From the NCBI RefSeq assembly GCF_900111595.1, contig NZ_FOHN01000005.1, forward strand, positions 1-64,000: 64,000 nt of DNA, given 5' to 3'. The position numbers and the translations under genes are program-made. Positions 9,547-19,280 of this stretch are shown here, piece after piece. The stretch's first letter is position 1, and every line of letters begins with the position of its first letter. The notes beneath the pieces were generated by a model. The model had not been told where the DNA came from and ran no database searches. It saw only the letters and a list, made by a program, of their open reading frames with translations. The stretch is from [Clostridium] polysaccharolyticum (GTDB lineage Bacteria > Bacillota > Clostridia > Lachnospirales > Lachnospiraceae).

Positions 9547-10545
9547 TTAGTATGCTCTCTTGTCTAACTCCTCTTGTGTAAATGTAGCTGCATCAAATGC
9601 TTCTTCCTCTACATAAGCCAATTTGTCTGGAGTTTCGCCTTTTTCAAGCGTTTCAATGATGTTTTGTACACGTGGTCCATGTAATGGATTACATTCTACA
9701 TCATAGCTGATTTTGCCTGACAAAGTTTCTGTTAAACCAGCTTTCGTTGCATCGAAGGAAATAACTGTGATTCCATCTTCACCACATTTTTTGCCTGCTG
9801 CTTCAATTGCATCAATTGCACCGAAGGCTTCATTGTCGTTTTCACAATATACAACATCAATGTCACTGTTTTGTTTCAGCACACTTTCCATAACTTCCTG
9901 GCCTTTTGCCTGTGTAAACTCACCTGTCTGCTGAGCAACAATGTTCCAGTTTGCGTGAGCATCTACGCCAGCTTCTAAGCCTTCTGTACGGCCAATCTGT
10001 GCGGAAGAACCAATAGTACCTTGGATATGTACGATATTTAAATCTTTATCAGCGAATTTTGTATTCATCCATTCAACAGCTTTGTCACCTTCTGCACGGA
10101 AGTCAGAACCTACCCAGGCTGTATATAAACTGTCATCTGACACATCAATCATACGGTCTACGATAATTACTGGAATGCCTGCATCTTTTGCTTCTTTTAA
10201 TACAGTATCCCAGCCAGTTTCCGTGACAGGTGCTAATACGATATAATCAACTTCCTGCTGAATAAAATTACGAATTGCTGTAATCTGGTTTTCCTGTTTC
10301 TGCTGAGCATCATCAAAAATCAGTTTGTATCCATTTGCTTCAGTAAATGTAGATTTCATACTTTCTGTATTAGCAGTACGCCAGTCGCTTTCTGCACCTA
10401 CCTGTGAAAATCCTACTACGATTTCGCTTGCACTTCCTCCATCTTTTTTAGAATCATCTGTACTTGCTGTCTTACTTGAGCCGCATGCTACAAGTGCCAT
10501 ACTAAGTGTTGCAGCTGATAAAAGAGCAATCATCTTTTTTCTCAT
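9547..10545 (-). CDS. ytfQ: Sugar-binding lipoprotein (YtfQ type)
   Basis: A lipoprotein of about 332 residues. The signal peptide has the lipobox ALVAC followed by Gly-Ser-Ser-Lys. The mature domain is peripheral-binding-protein-like: 'VVGFSQVGAESDWRTANTES', 'DYIVLAPVTETGWDTVLKEA' and 'DVVYCENDNEAFGAIDAIEA', all characteristic of the YtfQ galactofuranose-binding group. Two adjacent ATGs (10548, 10545) follow TAGGAGG by four and seven bases. I chose the second for spacing. It is the first gene of the ytf-like operon and lies just downstream of the two-component genes. Confidence 0.9.
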   Translation of the reverse strand: MRKKMIALLSAATLSMALVACGSSKTASTDDSKKDGGSASEIVVGFSQVGAESDWRTANTESMKSTFTEANGYKLIFDDAQQKQENQITAIRNFIQQEVDYIVLAPVTETGWDTVLKEAKDAGIPVIIVDRMIDVSDDSLYTAWVGSDFRAEGDKAVEWMNTKFADKDLNIVHIQGTIGSSAQIGRTEGLEAGVDAHANWNIVAQQTGEFTQAKGQEVMESVLKQNSDIDVVYCENDNEAFGAIDAIEAAGKKCGEDGITVISFDATKAGLTETLSGKISYDVECNPLHGPRVQNIIETLEKGETPDKLAYVEEEAFDAATFTQEELDKRAY

Positions 10546-10674
10546 CATAAAACCTCCTAAGTTTTTTTTCCTATAAACATTATAAACTGTTACTATATGA
10601 AAACCCATTCACATTATTGTGACATAGTTTCAAATATTTTATATAACCAAACATTAGTATAATTTCTTATGATT

Positions 10675-12093
10675 TTAGTTATTTATCTTTGGAATTTTTA
10701 CACAAACCGTGGTCCCTTCTCCTGGAGAACTTTCAAACGTCAGACCATAATCTGCACCATAATACAAATTCAGACGTTTATGGACATTTACAAGTCCTAG
10801 CCCTGTATGCCTGTCTTCATAAACTCCAGCACGAAGCTCCTCAAGCTGTTCCTTTGTCATTCCTGCACCATCATCTATTACTTTTAAAACAATTCCATCT
10901 TCTTCCATCCCCTGTACCCAAATATGTCCAACACCTCTTTTGTTTTTCACACCATGATACAATGCATTCTCAACCAATGGCTGTAAAGTCAACTTTGGAA
11001 TATCATATTGTAAAATAGAATCTTCAATCTGTATAGAGTAAGCTAAAATATCTGAATACCTGATTTTCTGTATCTGCAAATAACTTTCCACCTGCTGTTT
11101 TTCCACTGCTAATGTAATAATATCTTTCCCCTTGCTAAGGGATGTCCTAAAAAATGTAGACAGGCAGGAAGTCATCTCAATAACTTCTTTATCCTGGTGA
11201 GATTCTGCTAACCAGATAATAGAATCCAGTGCATTATATAGAAAATGCGGATTTATCTGGGCTTGCAGAAGTTCCAGTTCTGCTTTATGCAGCGCTGCCT
11301 GATTTTCCTTTTCCCTCTCCATTAACCGGTTAATATGATATGCCATATCATTAAATCCAACTTCCAGTGTATTTAATTCTATGTTGTTTGTTTCAATGGG
11401 AACAACATGAAAATCTCCCTGTCCTAAATGCTCAACCTTTTTACATAATTGAGAAACAGGTTCGGTAATCTGCTTGGAAACCAGTCTGGAATACCACAAC
11501 ATAAAAGCAAAAATAAGTCCGCTCAAAATCCCCATATAACCGATAGTCATGGTTACCCTATGGGTTACTTCTTTCTGCATCAGACTCAGTTCCTTCACCT
11601 CATAATAGATGTAATCTCTCATATAGGTCTGAATCAGACCCGTAAGTACATAAATATCATGGTCTAACATCTCCATCTTGTCATCATAGTTCTTATTTTT
11701 TTCGATATTAATCATACACTCAGACAAGCGGTTACAAAGCCTGAGAAGACTTTTTACACGCCAGATATTTTCCTTGCTTGTAGTCGTAAGCTTTAAGCGG
11801 TTTATAACCTGCCTTGCATTTTCCACCTCTTCTAACGGAAGATGGTCACTGCTTTTACTTCCTACCACATAATAATACATATCCAAATCCAGATTATCCT
11901 TAAAATCAAAGTTAAATTCACTTGCTGCCGTTGCATTCTGCAGAGTTGTTGCATATTGCTGGTTAAATGAAATAACCATGTAAAACGTATTAGATATCAT
12001 TAATACGAAAGGAACAATAATGGCAACCGTCAAATTACGCATCTGGGACTTTAAGGATTTCTTTTTTCCGTTTTTTATTTTAGATTTTATCAT
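10675..12093 (-). CDS. Sensor histidine kinase, YesM/LytS-like, sugar-uptake linked
   Basis: About 472 residues. A first membrane helix lies at about residues 22-42, an extracytoplasmic helical sensor at about 45-180, a second helix near 185-205 and a HAMP linker after it. The His_kinase domain has 'QINPHFLYNALDSI' with the phosphoacceptor His. HATPase_c boxes are 'ENALYHG', 'DDGAGM' and 'TGLGLVNVHKRL'. Start ATG 12093 has AGGAGG at five bases; a longer frame to 12132 has no such site. It overlaps the response-regulator gene by 14 bases. Family members sense extracellular sugars or their binding proteins, and the neighbours suggest control of the Ytf/ChvE importers. Confidence 0.9.
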   Translation of the reverse strand: MIKSKIKNGKKKSLKSQMRNLTVAIIVPFVLMISNTFYMVISFNQQYATTLQNATAASEFNFDFKDNLDLDMYYYVVGSKSSDHLPLEEVENARQVINRLKLTTTSKENIWRVKSLLRLCNRLSECMINIEKNKNYDDKMEMLDHDIYVLTGLIQTYMRDYIYYEVKELSLMQKEVTHRVTMTIGYMGILSGLIFAFMLWYSRLVSKQITEPVSQLCKKVEHLGQGDFHVVPIETNNIELNTLEVGFNDMAYHINRLMEREKENQAALHKAELELLQAQINPHFLYNALDSIIWLAESHQDKEVIEMTSCLSTFFRTSLSKGKDIITLAVEKQQVESYLQIQKIRYSDILAYSIQIEDSILQYDIPKLTLQPLVENALYHGVKNKRGVGHIWVQGMEEDGIVLKVIDDGAGMTKEQLEELRAGVYEDRHTGLGLVNVHKRLNLYYGADYGLTFESSPGEGTTVCVKIPKINN

Positions 12094-13696
12094 GCTTACC
12101 TCCTGCACGATAATCTCTTGGAGAACAGCCATTTACTTTTTTAAACAAAAAACTGAAATAGTGGGAGTCTTTATAACCCACTTCATAAGCAATTTCTCCT
12201 GAACTTTTATCCGTACAGCGCAGCAATTCCCTAGCATGCTGCATGCGAAGTTCTGTGAGATACTCCACGAATGTTTTTCCCATCTGCTGGCTAAATACTC
12301 CACTAAAATATGTTGCACTAATATTAGCCACCTCTGCAACCGTTCTCAAATCAATATCATGATCTGAAAAATGAACTTTCATATAGCCTATGGCTTTATC
12401 CATCATACTGCTATAACGGCATCTGGATACTTGATCACGAATCTGAATTGCTTCCTCTAACAGTTTACTTACATATGTTTTTGCACCATCTAAAGAAGAA
12501 ATAGCTTCCATTAAGGATAAATCCATCTGCAGATCCGAATGTACAATTTCTTTAATCACATTTATTTTTTCTACAAAAGCCTTGGTTGTGAACTGAACAT
12601 GCATTAAAACGTACTGCCGGAATATTGTGCTTTCCATAGCACTTTCCCCCATAGAATTAAAATAATCATTCACAAATCCGTCTATTTCATTTTCTAATCC
12701 ATTAGACAAAAATTTTTCAACAATACGCTGATCCATTTTAGATGCATCCAATTTGTTAAAATTAAACTCTTTTCCAGAATTCTCTTGAATTCCATTATCT
12801 GCATCTTCTAATGCAAATTGTTCCAAATGAAATATCTTCTGCCTAGCTTCTTGGTAGCATTGTGCTACCGCACTTAACCTGGACACAGGATTTCCTTCTT
12901 TTGCTGTCCATTTCATCACATTATTTAAAGACTCAAAAATTTCTGCAATACGATTAATGCAGCTTTGCGTAACACTAGTTATTTTGCCCGAATCTGCCTT
13001 AATCAGAAACGCAATTACATCAACTCCCATAGAGAACATTTCAATCTGGTTATTTTTTGGAAATTTTTGGAAGAGTTCATCCTGATAATCGGCATTCTGC
13101 ATCTCATAAGAAATATCATCAAAATTCTCCTCTACTAAAAGCAAAACTATATTATAACTTTCAGCAGTTAAATTGATTTTTAATTTTTCAGCCCGTTCAA
13201 TAAGCTCTGGAACACTATGCTTTCCACTAATCAAGGCTTCGAAAAATGCACGGTGGGAACTAGATAAATATTCTTGTACTTCCTTTTGGAATTGTTCCAT
13301 ATAACGCTGTTTTTCTCTTACCTGATCTTTCTTTTTTTTCACCTCTAAAAGTACTTTAATTAACTGGTCCCTTGACAGGGGTTTTAATAAATACTGGTCA
13401 ACCCCTATGCCGATTGCTTCTTTTGCATATGTAAAATCATCATATCCACTTAGAATAATAATTGTAGTTTCAGGCATATTCTTCTTTATCAACCTGCTAA
13501 GAGACAGTCCATCCATAAACGGCATGCGGATATCTGTTATAACAATGTCCGGCTTTTGTTTTTGTATTAATGGCCATGCCAGTTCTCCATCCTGGGCTTC
13601 TCCTACAAAAGCAAATCCATATTCATTCCAAGCTATCAGATTTTTGATTCCCTTGCGAATTAGACTTTCATCTTCTGCTAAAAAAACACGATACAT
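12080..13696 (-). CDS. Response regulator, receiver plus AraC-type DNA binding (YesN-like)
   Basis: About 538 residues. The receiver domain spans residues 1-120 with acidic pocket 'AEDE' and phosphoacceptor Asp55 in 'IVITDIRMPFMDG', then Lys in 'LLKPLS'. A long helical middle follows (about 130-430), and an AraC/XylS double HTH occupies the last 100 residues ('EVANISATYFSGVFSQQMGK', 'IAYEVGYKDSHYFSFLFKK'). I start at ATG 13696, preceded by GAGAGGA at six bases, rather than the GTG 15 bases upstream. It should activate the adjacent sugar-transport operon, whose own -35 (10.6 kb) is weak, as expected for an activator-dependent promoter. Confidence 0.9.
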   Translation of the reverse strand: MYRVFLAEDESLIRKGIKNLIAWNEYGFAFVGEAQDGELAWPLIQKQKPDIVITDIRMPFMDGLSLSRLIKKNMPETTIIILSGYDDFTYAKEAIGIGVDQYLLKPLSRDQLIKVLLEVKKKKDQVREKQRYMEQFQKEVQEYLSSSHRAFFEALISGKHSVPELIERAEKLKINLTAESYNIVLLLVEENFDDISYEMQNADYQDELFQKFPKNNQIEMFSMGVDVIAFLIKADSGKITSVTQSCINRIAEIFESLNNVMKWTAKEGNPVSRLSAVAQCYQEARQKIFHLEQFALEDADNGIQENSGKEFNFNKLDASKMDQRIVEKFLSNGLENEIDGFVNDYFNSMGESAMESTIFRQYVLMHVQFTTKAFVEKINVIKEIVHSDLQMDLSLMEAISSLDGAKTYVSKLLEEAIQIRDQVSRCRYSSMMDKAIGYMKVHFSDHDIDLRTVAEVANISATYFSGVFSQQMGKTFVEYLTELRMQHARELLRCTDKSSGEIAYEVGYKDSHYFSFLFKKVNGCSPRDYRAGGKHDKI

Positions 13697-13888
13697 TTTT
13701 CTTCCTCTCACTTTCTTATGCCTTCCACATATCTCTTACTAATAATGTAACTTAAAAAAAGCTTTGTGTAAAGAGTATTATCATGTTGAATATACTTCCT
13801 TATTTACTTACATTGCATCCTACAATAAAAGCACTTTGAAGAAACCATATACTTACTTCTGGCTCGCAGAGTTTGTGTATGCTCCCCT

Positions 13889-14023
13889 TTATAAAATATA
13901 ATCCAGATCGCAGTCTACTCCAATTACTTTGCCTATGATTCCTTTCTCTTTGGCTTCGGCAGCAAATAAATAGGTTTCTCTATCCTTAATAGAATCGAGA
14001 TATTCCAAGTTTTTAGCTACAGC
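13889..14023 (-). pseudogene. Short gene remnant, unidentified
   Basis: On the minus strand a 44-codon open stretch without a start codon, between two stops, has protein-like composition: 'LDSIKDRETYLFAAEAKEKG' and 'VIGVDCDLDYIL', then TAA. It has no ribosome site. It looks like the 3' end of a lost gene. I do not recognise the family. The rest of 13697-14118 shows no gene. Confidence 0.25.
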
Positions 14024-14118
14024 TTATCACTTCCATTTTACAAAAAAACATTTATATGCTAAAATATTCCTACGTTTACTATTAGGGGTTCCATTCTTTT
14101 ATCGAATGGAGGAATTCT

Positions 14119-15105
14119 ATGTCACATTTCAAAAAATTATTTTTACCATTTCTTATGATTATAGTTTGTCTTAATCAGACACTTTCACCGATTCAAGCTG
14201 GATTTTCCTATGTTGCATTGTCTAAGTACCATGTTACTGCCCAAATCGGAGATGAATTATACATTACTGCTTTAACCTCAACAGGAAAAAAACCTGCTTG
14301 GAAATCCAGTAATACCAAAGTAGCAACTGTCAATACATATGGAAAAGTAACGGCAAAACATTCAGGTACCGCGTCTATAACAGCCAGAATAAAAGATGCG
14401 GAAGCTACTTGCAAAGTAACTGTAGCCAAAACAGAACTAACTCTGAATCAGACAAATCTTTCTCTTGAAAATGGAGAATCCTTTTCCCTTACTGGGACAA
14501 CATCTAACCGTTCACCAATAACCTGGAAGTCAAATAAAACGAGCGTAGCTACAGTTTCTCAGGATGGTGTCATAACTGCCCATAAGCCAGGAGATGCTAT
14601 CATTTCTGCAAAAGCAGATGATACGATTAAAACATGCACCGTAAAAATAAAGAAGCCACAAATCAAGCTCTCCATGACTTCCCTAACTCTTTACCGTAAA
14701 GAACAGCGTAAACTGACTGCGGCTGTATCGTCAAATCTTTCACCTGCTTGGAAATCCAGCAAGCGAAGTGTTGTCAGTGTAAATGAAAGAGGTTTAATCA
14801 CAGCCATAAAACATGGTTCTTGTATCATAACTGCAGCCATTGATGGTGTCACGGCAAAATGTTATGTTACTGTTAAACAGCCAACAGTGACTTTAAACCA
14901 TTCCAGACTAGAGATACCTGTAGGCTCCTGTAAAGTCCTAAAACCACAGGTTTCTTCTGGAAACAGCCCACAATGGTCTAGCAGTAATACTGCAGTAGCC
15001 ACTGTATCCAATGGCACTGTTACTGGCCACTCCAAAGGGAAAGCGACTATTTATGCCCAAGAAGATGGCATAAAAGCAAAATGCTCAGTAACCGTTACGC
15101 AATAA
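14119..15105 (+). CDS. Secreted Big2 (bacterial Ig-like) repeat protein
   Basis: 328 residues: a signal peptide (cleavage near Ala27) and four Big_2 immunoglobulin-like repeats of about 75 residues. Each repeat carries the hallmark 'WKSSNTKVATVNTYGKVTA' pattern or its variants (SNKTSVATVSQDGVITA, SSKRSVVSVNERGLITA, SSNTAVATVSNGTVTG) and ends in 'C-x-VTV'. One Cys closes each domain. No anchor or catalytic domain is present, so it is likely a released or wall-associated structural protein. ATG has GGAGG at six bases. A hairpin CCATTC/GAATGG (14091-14109) ends against the ribosome site and could limit translation. Confidence 0.88.
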   Translation: MSHFKKLFLPFLMIIVCLNQTLSPIQAGFSYVALSKYHVTAQIGDELYITALTSTGKKPAWKSSNTKVATVNTYGKVTAKHSGTASITARIKDAEATCKVTVAKTELTLNQTNLSLENGESFSLTGTTSNRSPITWKSNKTSVATVSQDGVITAHKPGDAIISAKADDTIKTCTVKIKKPQIKLSMTSLTLYRKEQRKLTAAVSSNLSPAWKSSKRSVVSVNERGLITAIKHGSCIITAAIDGVTAKCYVTVKQPTVTLNHSRLEIPVGSCKVLKPQVSSGNSPQWSSSNTAVATVSNGTVTGHSKGKATIYAQEDGIKAKCSVTVTQ

Positions 15106-15191
15106 CAGAATATCTATTTTTCAAATCTAGTCTGCCTATCTTAATTTCATAAAAACTACTTTCTAATATGGAATCCCATAGTAAACGTCCA

Positions 15192-16469
15192 CTAAAGAAC
15201 AGACAGCAGATTCTTCTTTTCAGAACACGCCTTAGAAGAAACCAGATTATCATAACGATAAAACATAAACCCCTCTGCCTTACCAATCTTTCTTCCATTT
15301 ACTACTTGTTCTTTTAAATTCGTGTCTGCTTTACACCATCTCATATCTGCCGGAGATAGCCTGCTGGCTTCCTGTTTTGATAAACCTGCTTTATATACAG
15401 CAAGTGCAACATAAAACTTTACTTTGTTTGTCTTAAAAGAAGCCCACTCTTCAACGGCCTTGTTATATGGTCTGGAAGGATTTGATGTACTCCAGTAAAT
15501 CTGCGGGCAAATAAAATCTATAAAGCCTGAGGATTTCATCCAGCGTTTCACGTCACAGTAATTAGCATTTGATAAATACAGATTATCAATATTTCCTTGG
15601 GGACTTACGCCAAACTGTACACTTTTTCGTATCGCTTTGGAAGCGGATTTTACACGTTTTAATAATCCACTTACATTACTTCTTCTCCATTCCGTAATAC
15701 TTTTATATGTTTTTCCTTTTTGTTTACACGCCGCACAATAATTTTTATATTCGACTGCATCAAAATTACTTTTATAACTTTGTCCCAGATCTGGATAAAA
15801 ATAATCATCAAATACAATTCCATCCACAGCATAGTTCCTGACAATTTCCTTAACTCCATTGACAATTAAAGTACGTACTTCATTTTTCGCTGGATTATAG
15901 TATAGCTGGTTGTGATATGTCAGGACATTCCGCTTCAGCCCTTTATCCTTAGATGTTCTCCATTTTCTTGCCTGATTGTCCACTGCAAGCTTCGTAATGT
16001 CTGTGCTTACTGCTGATACACGGTAAGGATTTACCCATGCATAAAACCTGAGCCCTCTTCTATGTGCTGATGCGACCATATAGGAAAGGGGATCATAGGC
16101 CAGAGCCTTTCCCTGCTCGCCAGATATGTAACTGGACCAGGGATAGTATTTTGATGGGTACATTGCATCTCCACTTGGCCTCACCTGCACTACAACTGTA
16201 TTCATTTTCAATTCTTTGCACTTATCAAACATAGTATCTATATAGGAACAAAAAGTGCTTTTTGACATTTTAGAAACTTGTGCATTGGCAAACTCAAGGT
16301 ACGAAATCCATACTCCCCTTAATTCATTTTTGTTTACGGCCTGGCTGTTCTCTGTACTGTTACTGATTTTTTTTGCCCCAATTCCCATCACTGGTTCCAT
16401 AACCATACACAGAAAAACAAGTACCAAAACCATAACTCTTATTCTGCCATATTGACGATACGATTTCAT
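15192..16469 (-). CDS. Family-10-like glycosyl hydrolase (GHL10/DUF187), secreted
   Basis: 425 residues with a signal peptide (residues 1-30) and a GHL10 TIM-barrel. Recognisable blocks are 'ELRGVWISYLEFAN' at the barrel start, 'MNTVVVQVRPSGDAMYPSKY', 'FYAWVNPYRV', 'VDGIVFDDYFYPD' (the likely acidic active-site strand) and 'FICPQIYWS'. Family members act on peptidoglycan or are of unknown substrate. It lies 11 bases downstream of the amidase gene on the same strand, so the two form a cell-wall remodelling operon. The start has GTAGGGAG eight bases upstream. Confidence 0.88.
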   Translation of the reverse strand: MKSYRQYGRIRVMVLVLVFLCMVMEPVMGIGAKKISNSTENSQAVNKNELRGVWISYLEFANAQVSKMSKSTFCSYIDTMFDKCKELKMNTVVVQVRPSGDAMYPSKYYPWSSYISGEQGKALAYDPLSYMVASAHRRGLRFYAWVNPYRVSAVSTDITKLAVDNQARKWRTSKDKGLKRNVLTYHNQLYYNPAKNEVRTLIVNGVKEIVRNYAVDGIVFDDYFYPDLGQSYKSNFDAVEYKNYCAACKQKGKTYKSITEWRRSNVSGLLKRVKSASKAIRKSVQFGVSPQGNIDNLYLSNANYCDVKRWMKSSGFIDFICPQIYWSTSNPSRPYNKAVEEWASFKTNKVKFYVALAVYKAGLSKQEASRLSPADMRWCKADTNLKEQVVNGRKIGKAEGFMFYRYDNLVSSKACSEKKNLLSVL

Positions 16470-16480
16470 ATATACACTCC

Positions 16481-18658
16481 CTACCTTCCTGTTGGATACT
16501 GTTCAAAAAAGCTGCAGACTGTTTCATAAAATGTTTTTGCTGCCTTTTTCTGATTTGCACCATTTCCAAGAATGTCAATATCATGTTTGTTACTCATAAA
16601 ACCAAGTTCAATAAGAATAGCTGGTACTGTATTTTTCTTAGTCACAACATAATTTGCTGTCTTAACGCCACGACTAGTCCCCATTCCAACTTTAGAAGGC
16701 CAATGATTTTGAAAATAAGAAGCCAGCATTTTACTAGTCACACCAAAAGAATTGGCTTTGTTATTGGTTGCCGTATAAAAAGTTTCTGCCCCACTAGCAT
16801 AAACAGAGCCTGCTGAATTCATATGCAAACTGATAAATACATCTGCCTGTACCTTTTTGGCAAAAGCGGCACGATCATCCAGCGCTATTAGCGTATCAGT
16901 TGTCCTGGTCCAATATGCCTTCACAGGGGAATCCGGTTTATTAAAATATGTTTTTGCATACTGGTAAAGAATATTATAATTAATATCCTTCTCCCGAAAA
17001 CCATTATGTATGGTTCCTGGATCACTCCCACCATGTCCAGCATCCAAAACTACAATATTCTTGTAAATGTCTTTTGGATTTCCTACCTTGACAACAAATG
17101 TATCTTTTTGCTCTGATATTTTATAACCTAATACTTTTGCTGTATAGAAAGTCAAAATAGTTTTATTTGCCGAATCCTGAGTACATTTTATGCTTTTCAC
17201 TCCATCTGGCAGGGATTTTGGAATATTCTCAAAAGAAGCCCCATGTTTGCCTGGCATAATTACTTTAAACTGCTTATTATAATAACAGTCTTCTGTGGTA
17301 AGCTGTTCAAAAGAAACTCCTTTTGGAATAGGCAAAGTTACCGCACTTTCCGTACTATCTGCTGTACTGCTTTCTTCGTCACTTGAATAAAAACAGATAC
17401 TGTAACATTTACCAGTGTCTTCTTCGTAATACTCTGTTCCATCTGCTATCTGTATTGTCACTGTTACATTTCCAGTTTCACATTCTGACATGGTAATGCT
17501 CTTAACATTTTTGTTAGAAGAAAACTTTTTCACTGCTTTTGTAGTAATATTATTCAGATTAGCAAAAGATATTTTAAGTGTGTTATTTTTCTCTATAAAA
17601 TCGGTTTCCATTGTCAAAGAAGTATTTCCTGTAAATCTTACGAATTCTTCCCCTCTCACATTTTCCACTACGACAGATTCCAGTGTATCGGTACATGCAG
17701 AAGAAGATTTAATCCCTTTTGAATACCATGACCAGTCTCTTTTTTTTACTACAGTAATTTCACTGGTCTTTGTAGAAGTATTCCACTTATACTCATAGCC
17801 TAATGATTCTGCCGTAAATTTTGCAGGAATCATAATAAAGCTTTTATTGGAAACATTGTCTTTTACCATTTTAGGAGCAATTTTTAAAGAATATTTCTGC
17901 TGATTCACGTAAGCAGTTTTACTCCCTATGGTATACTTTACATAGGCATAATCATTCTCTATCTTAACAGTCTGGTCTTTCTGATTATAGTGATAAGCAG
18001 CATTCAAAGCTTTGTTTTCAAACACTTTCTTTGCCTGTACAAATGCAAAACCTTCAAAAACCACTGTAGGCATATCTGATACATTCACTGCTGAACCGTT
18101 AACCGTAACATGCCCTTTTGTTCCACTGTACTTGTGCCACTTTTTGTCGTAGTAAAGAGCGTATGGACTCGTTATCTGTACCGCATTCTCCTTTTTATTC
18201 CAATAGTATGTATAACCTAAGGCTTCTGTCACAAAACGGGACGGTATCATAATCTTTGTAATTTTAGACTGACAAAAATATACTGTTCTAGGACAGACAG
18301 AAACCGTCTTTCTCTTTCCATTTACGTAAGCAACGGTACTGCCAACCGTCATTTTTACAGTTGCATCATCTTTCCTGATCGTAACCGTCTTTGCAGATTC
18401 ATTATACTGGCAGGTGGCTCCCAGTCCTTTTTGAAATACCACGTCATATGGCACCAGTGCAATATGATTTATAATAATTCCCGGATTATCCTTTACCTGA
18501 ACTTGCTTTCCATCAATTGTTACCTTAACCTGTATCCCAGAATAATCCAAAAGACTTCCATTCATCTTAAGTTTTAAACCAGATGCCGCTTTAGATACCT
18601 GACACGGCCACAAAAGCACTATCAAAAGCAGCACTATAATTCGCTTTCTCTTTTTCAT
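16481..18658 (-). CDS. N-acetylmuramoyl-L-alanine amidase with copper-amine-oxidase-like N-terminal domains
   Basis: About 725 residues. Signal peptide (1-27), two Cu_amine_oxidN1-like domains (about 30-145 and 165-285, each ending in 'IMIPSRFVTEALGYTYYWN'-type text), an AMIN-like beta region (about 320-520), then Amidase_3 (about 535-720). The amidase zinc site is complete: 'VVLDAGHGGSDPG', the Glu of 'FREKD', 'FISLHMNSA' and catalytic Glu in 'AILIELGFMSN'. The enzyme should cleave the MurNAc-L-Ala bond. ATG 18658 follows AAGGTGG; an upstream GTG lies inside that site and is rejected. Confidence 0.92.
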   Translation of the reverse strand: MKKRKRIIVLLLIVLLWPCQVSKAASGLKLKMNGSLLDYSGIQVKVTIDGKQVQVKDNPGIIINHIALVPYDVVFQKGLGATCQYNESAKTVTIRKDDATVKMTVGSTVAYVNGKRKTVSVCPRTVYFCQSKITKIMIPSRFVTEALGYTYYWNKKENAVQITSPYALYYDKKWHKYSGTKGHVTVNGSAVNVSDMPTVVFEGFAFVQAKKVFENKALNAAYHYNQKDQTVKIENDYAYVKYTIGSKTAYVNQQKYSLKIAPKMVKDNVSNKSFIMIPAKFTAESLGYEYKWNTSTKTSEITVVKKRDWSWYSKGIKSSSACTDTLESVVVENVRGEEFVRFTGNTSLTMETDFIEKNNTLKISFANLNNITTKAVKKFSSNKNVKSITMSECETGNVTVTIQIADGTEYYEEDTGKCYSICFYSSDEESSTADSTESAVTLPIPKGVSFEQLTTEDCYYNKQFKVIMPGKHGASFENIPKSLPDGVKSIKCTQDSANKTILTFYTAKVLGYKISEQKDTFVVKVGNPKDIYKNIVVLDAGHGGSDPGTIHNGFREKDINYNILYQYAKTYFNKPDSPVKAYWTRTTDTLIALDDRAAFAKKVQADVFISLHMNSAGSVYASGAETFYTATNNKANSFGVTSKMLASYFQNHWPSKVGMGTSRGVKTANYVVTKKNTVPAILIELGFMSNKHDIDILGNGANQKKAAKTFYETVCSFFEQYPTGR

Positions 18659-18756
18659 AATAACCACCTTTTCACATTATCCCTGTTTTTTCACATTATG
18701 GTATCGTGCAAAAGTGTTAAAACTGTGTCATAAAAAGGCAGTCACACAAAATTATT

Positions 18757-19056
18757 CTAATGAATCCGCTCATAATAAGGAACTATCAGATTCTGTCCCT
18801 CTTTTATCTGACTGCTTGACAGGTGGTTGCACTCTTTTATTTCTTCAATGTATGATTTCATTGACTCATTTTCTTCGGTATAGTAATTCTGTGCAATTGT
18901 CCATAAAGTATCTCCACGTTCTATAAAAACAGTTGTTATATTCTTTTTCACTTCGTAGGGTTCCTTTGAAGCAAGTACGCTTATAACTAGCATACCTGAT
19001 AAAGCCATGGCACTTAACAATACGAATATCACAAATTTTAATTTTAAGTCTTTCAT
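18757..19056 (-). CDS. LysM-domain membrane protein, probable SOS cell-division inhibitor (YneA-like)
   Basis: 99 residues: a single N-terminal membrane helix (about 6-28), a short linker, then one LysM domain ('FIERGDTLWTIAQNYY ... IKEGQNLIVPY'). This is the architecture of B. subtilis YneA, which stops division after DNA damage and is also divergent from lexA. ATG 19056 has GGAGG at six bases. Its promoter holds two to three LexA-like boxes. Function is inferred from architecture and position; LysM proteins of this size also exist outside SOS. Confidence 0.82.
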   Translation of the reverse strand: MKDLKLKFVIFVLLSAMALSGMLVISVLASKEPYEVKKNITTVFIERGDTLWTIAQNYYTEENESMKSYIEEIKECNHLSSSQIKEGQNLIVPYYERIH

Positions 19057-19070
19057 ATTAATCCTCCAAT

Positions 19071-19140
19071 CGAACATTTGTTTACTTGTATTATATCGAA
19101 CACACATTTGCCTGTCAATACTTATCCGACCATATGTTCG
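19071..19140 (-). promoter_or_regulatory. SOS promoter of the yneA-like gene with LexA boxes
   Basis: On the minus strand -35 TTGACA (19113-19118), 17-base spacer, -10 TATAAT (19090-19095). LexA-like boxes (consensus CGAAC-N4-GTTCG, as known for Bacillus and relatives) are CGAACATTTGTTTA at 19071-19084 just past the -10, CGAACACACATTTG at 19097-19110 filling the spacer, and CGACCATATGTTCG at 19127-19140, one mismatch, upstream of -35. Confidence 0.82.
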
Positions 19141-19198
19141 TCTTTTCTCTTATATAATTCCCCTATTCCCTTGTACTTCTATTAAAATCAGTGTTTTA

Positions 19199-19251
19199 CA
19201 AACATTTGTACGGAACATTTGTTTGACATTTTTTCTCGGATCAGTTATAAT
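19199..19251 (+). promoter_or_regulatory. lexA promoter with autoregulatory LexA boxes
   Basis: -35 TTGACA (19223-19228), 17-base spacer, -10 TATAAT (19246-19251). LexA-like boxes CAAACATTTGTACG (19199-19212) and GGAACATTTGTTTG (19212-19225) abut each other, the second overlapping the -35. Each departs from the consensus by two bases, fitting the moderate affinity expected for autoregulation. Confidence 0.82.
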
Positions 19252-19280
19252 AAAGAAAATTTTACTTTGGAGGTTCCCTA

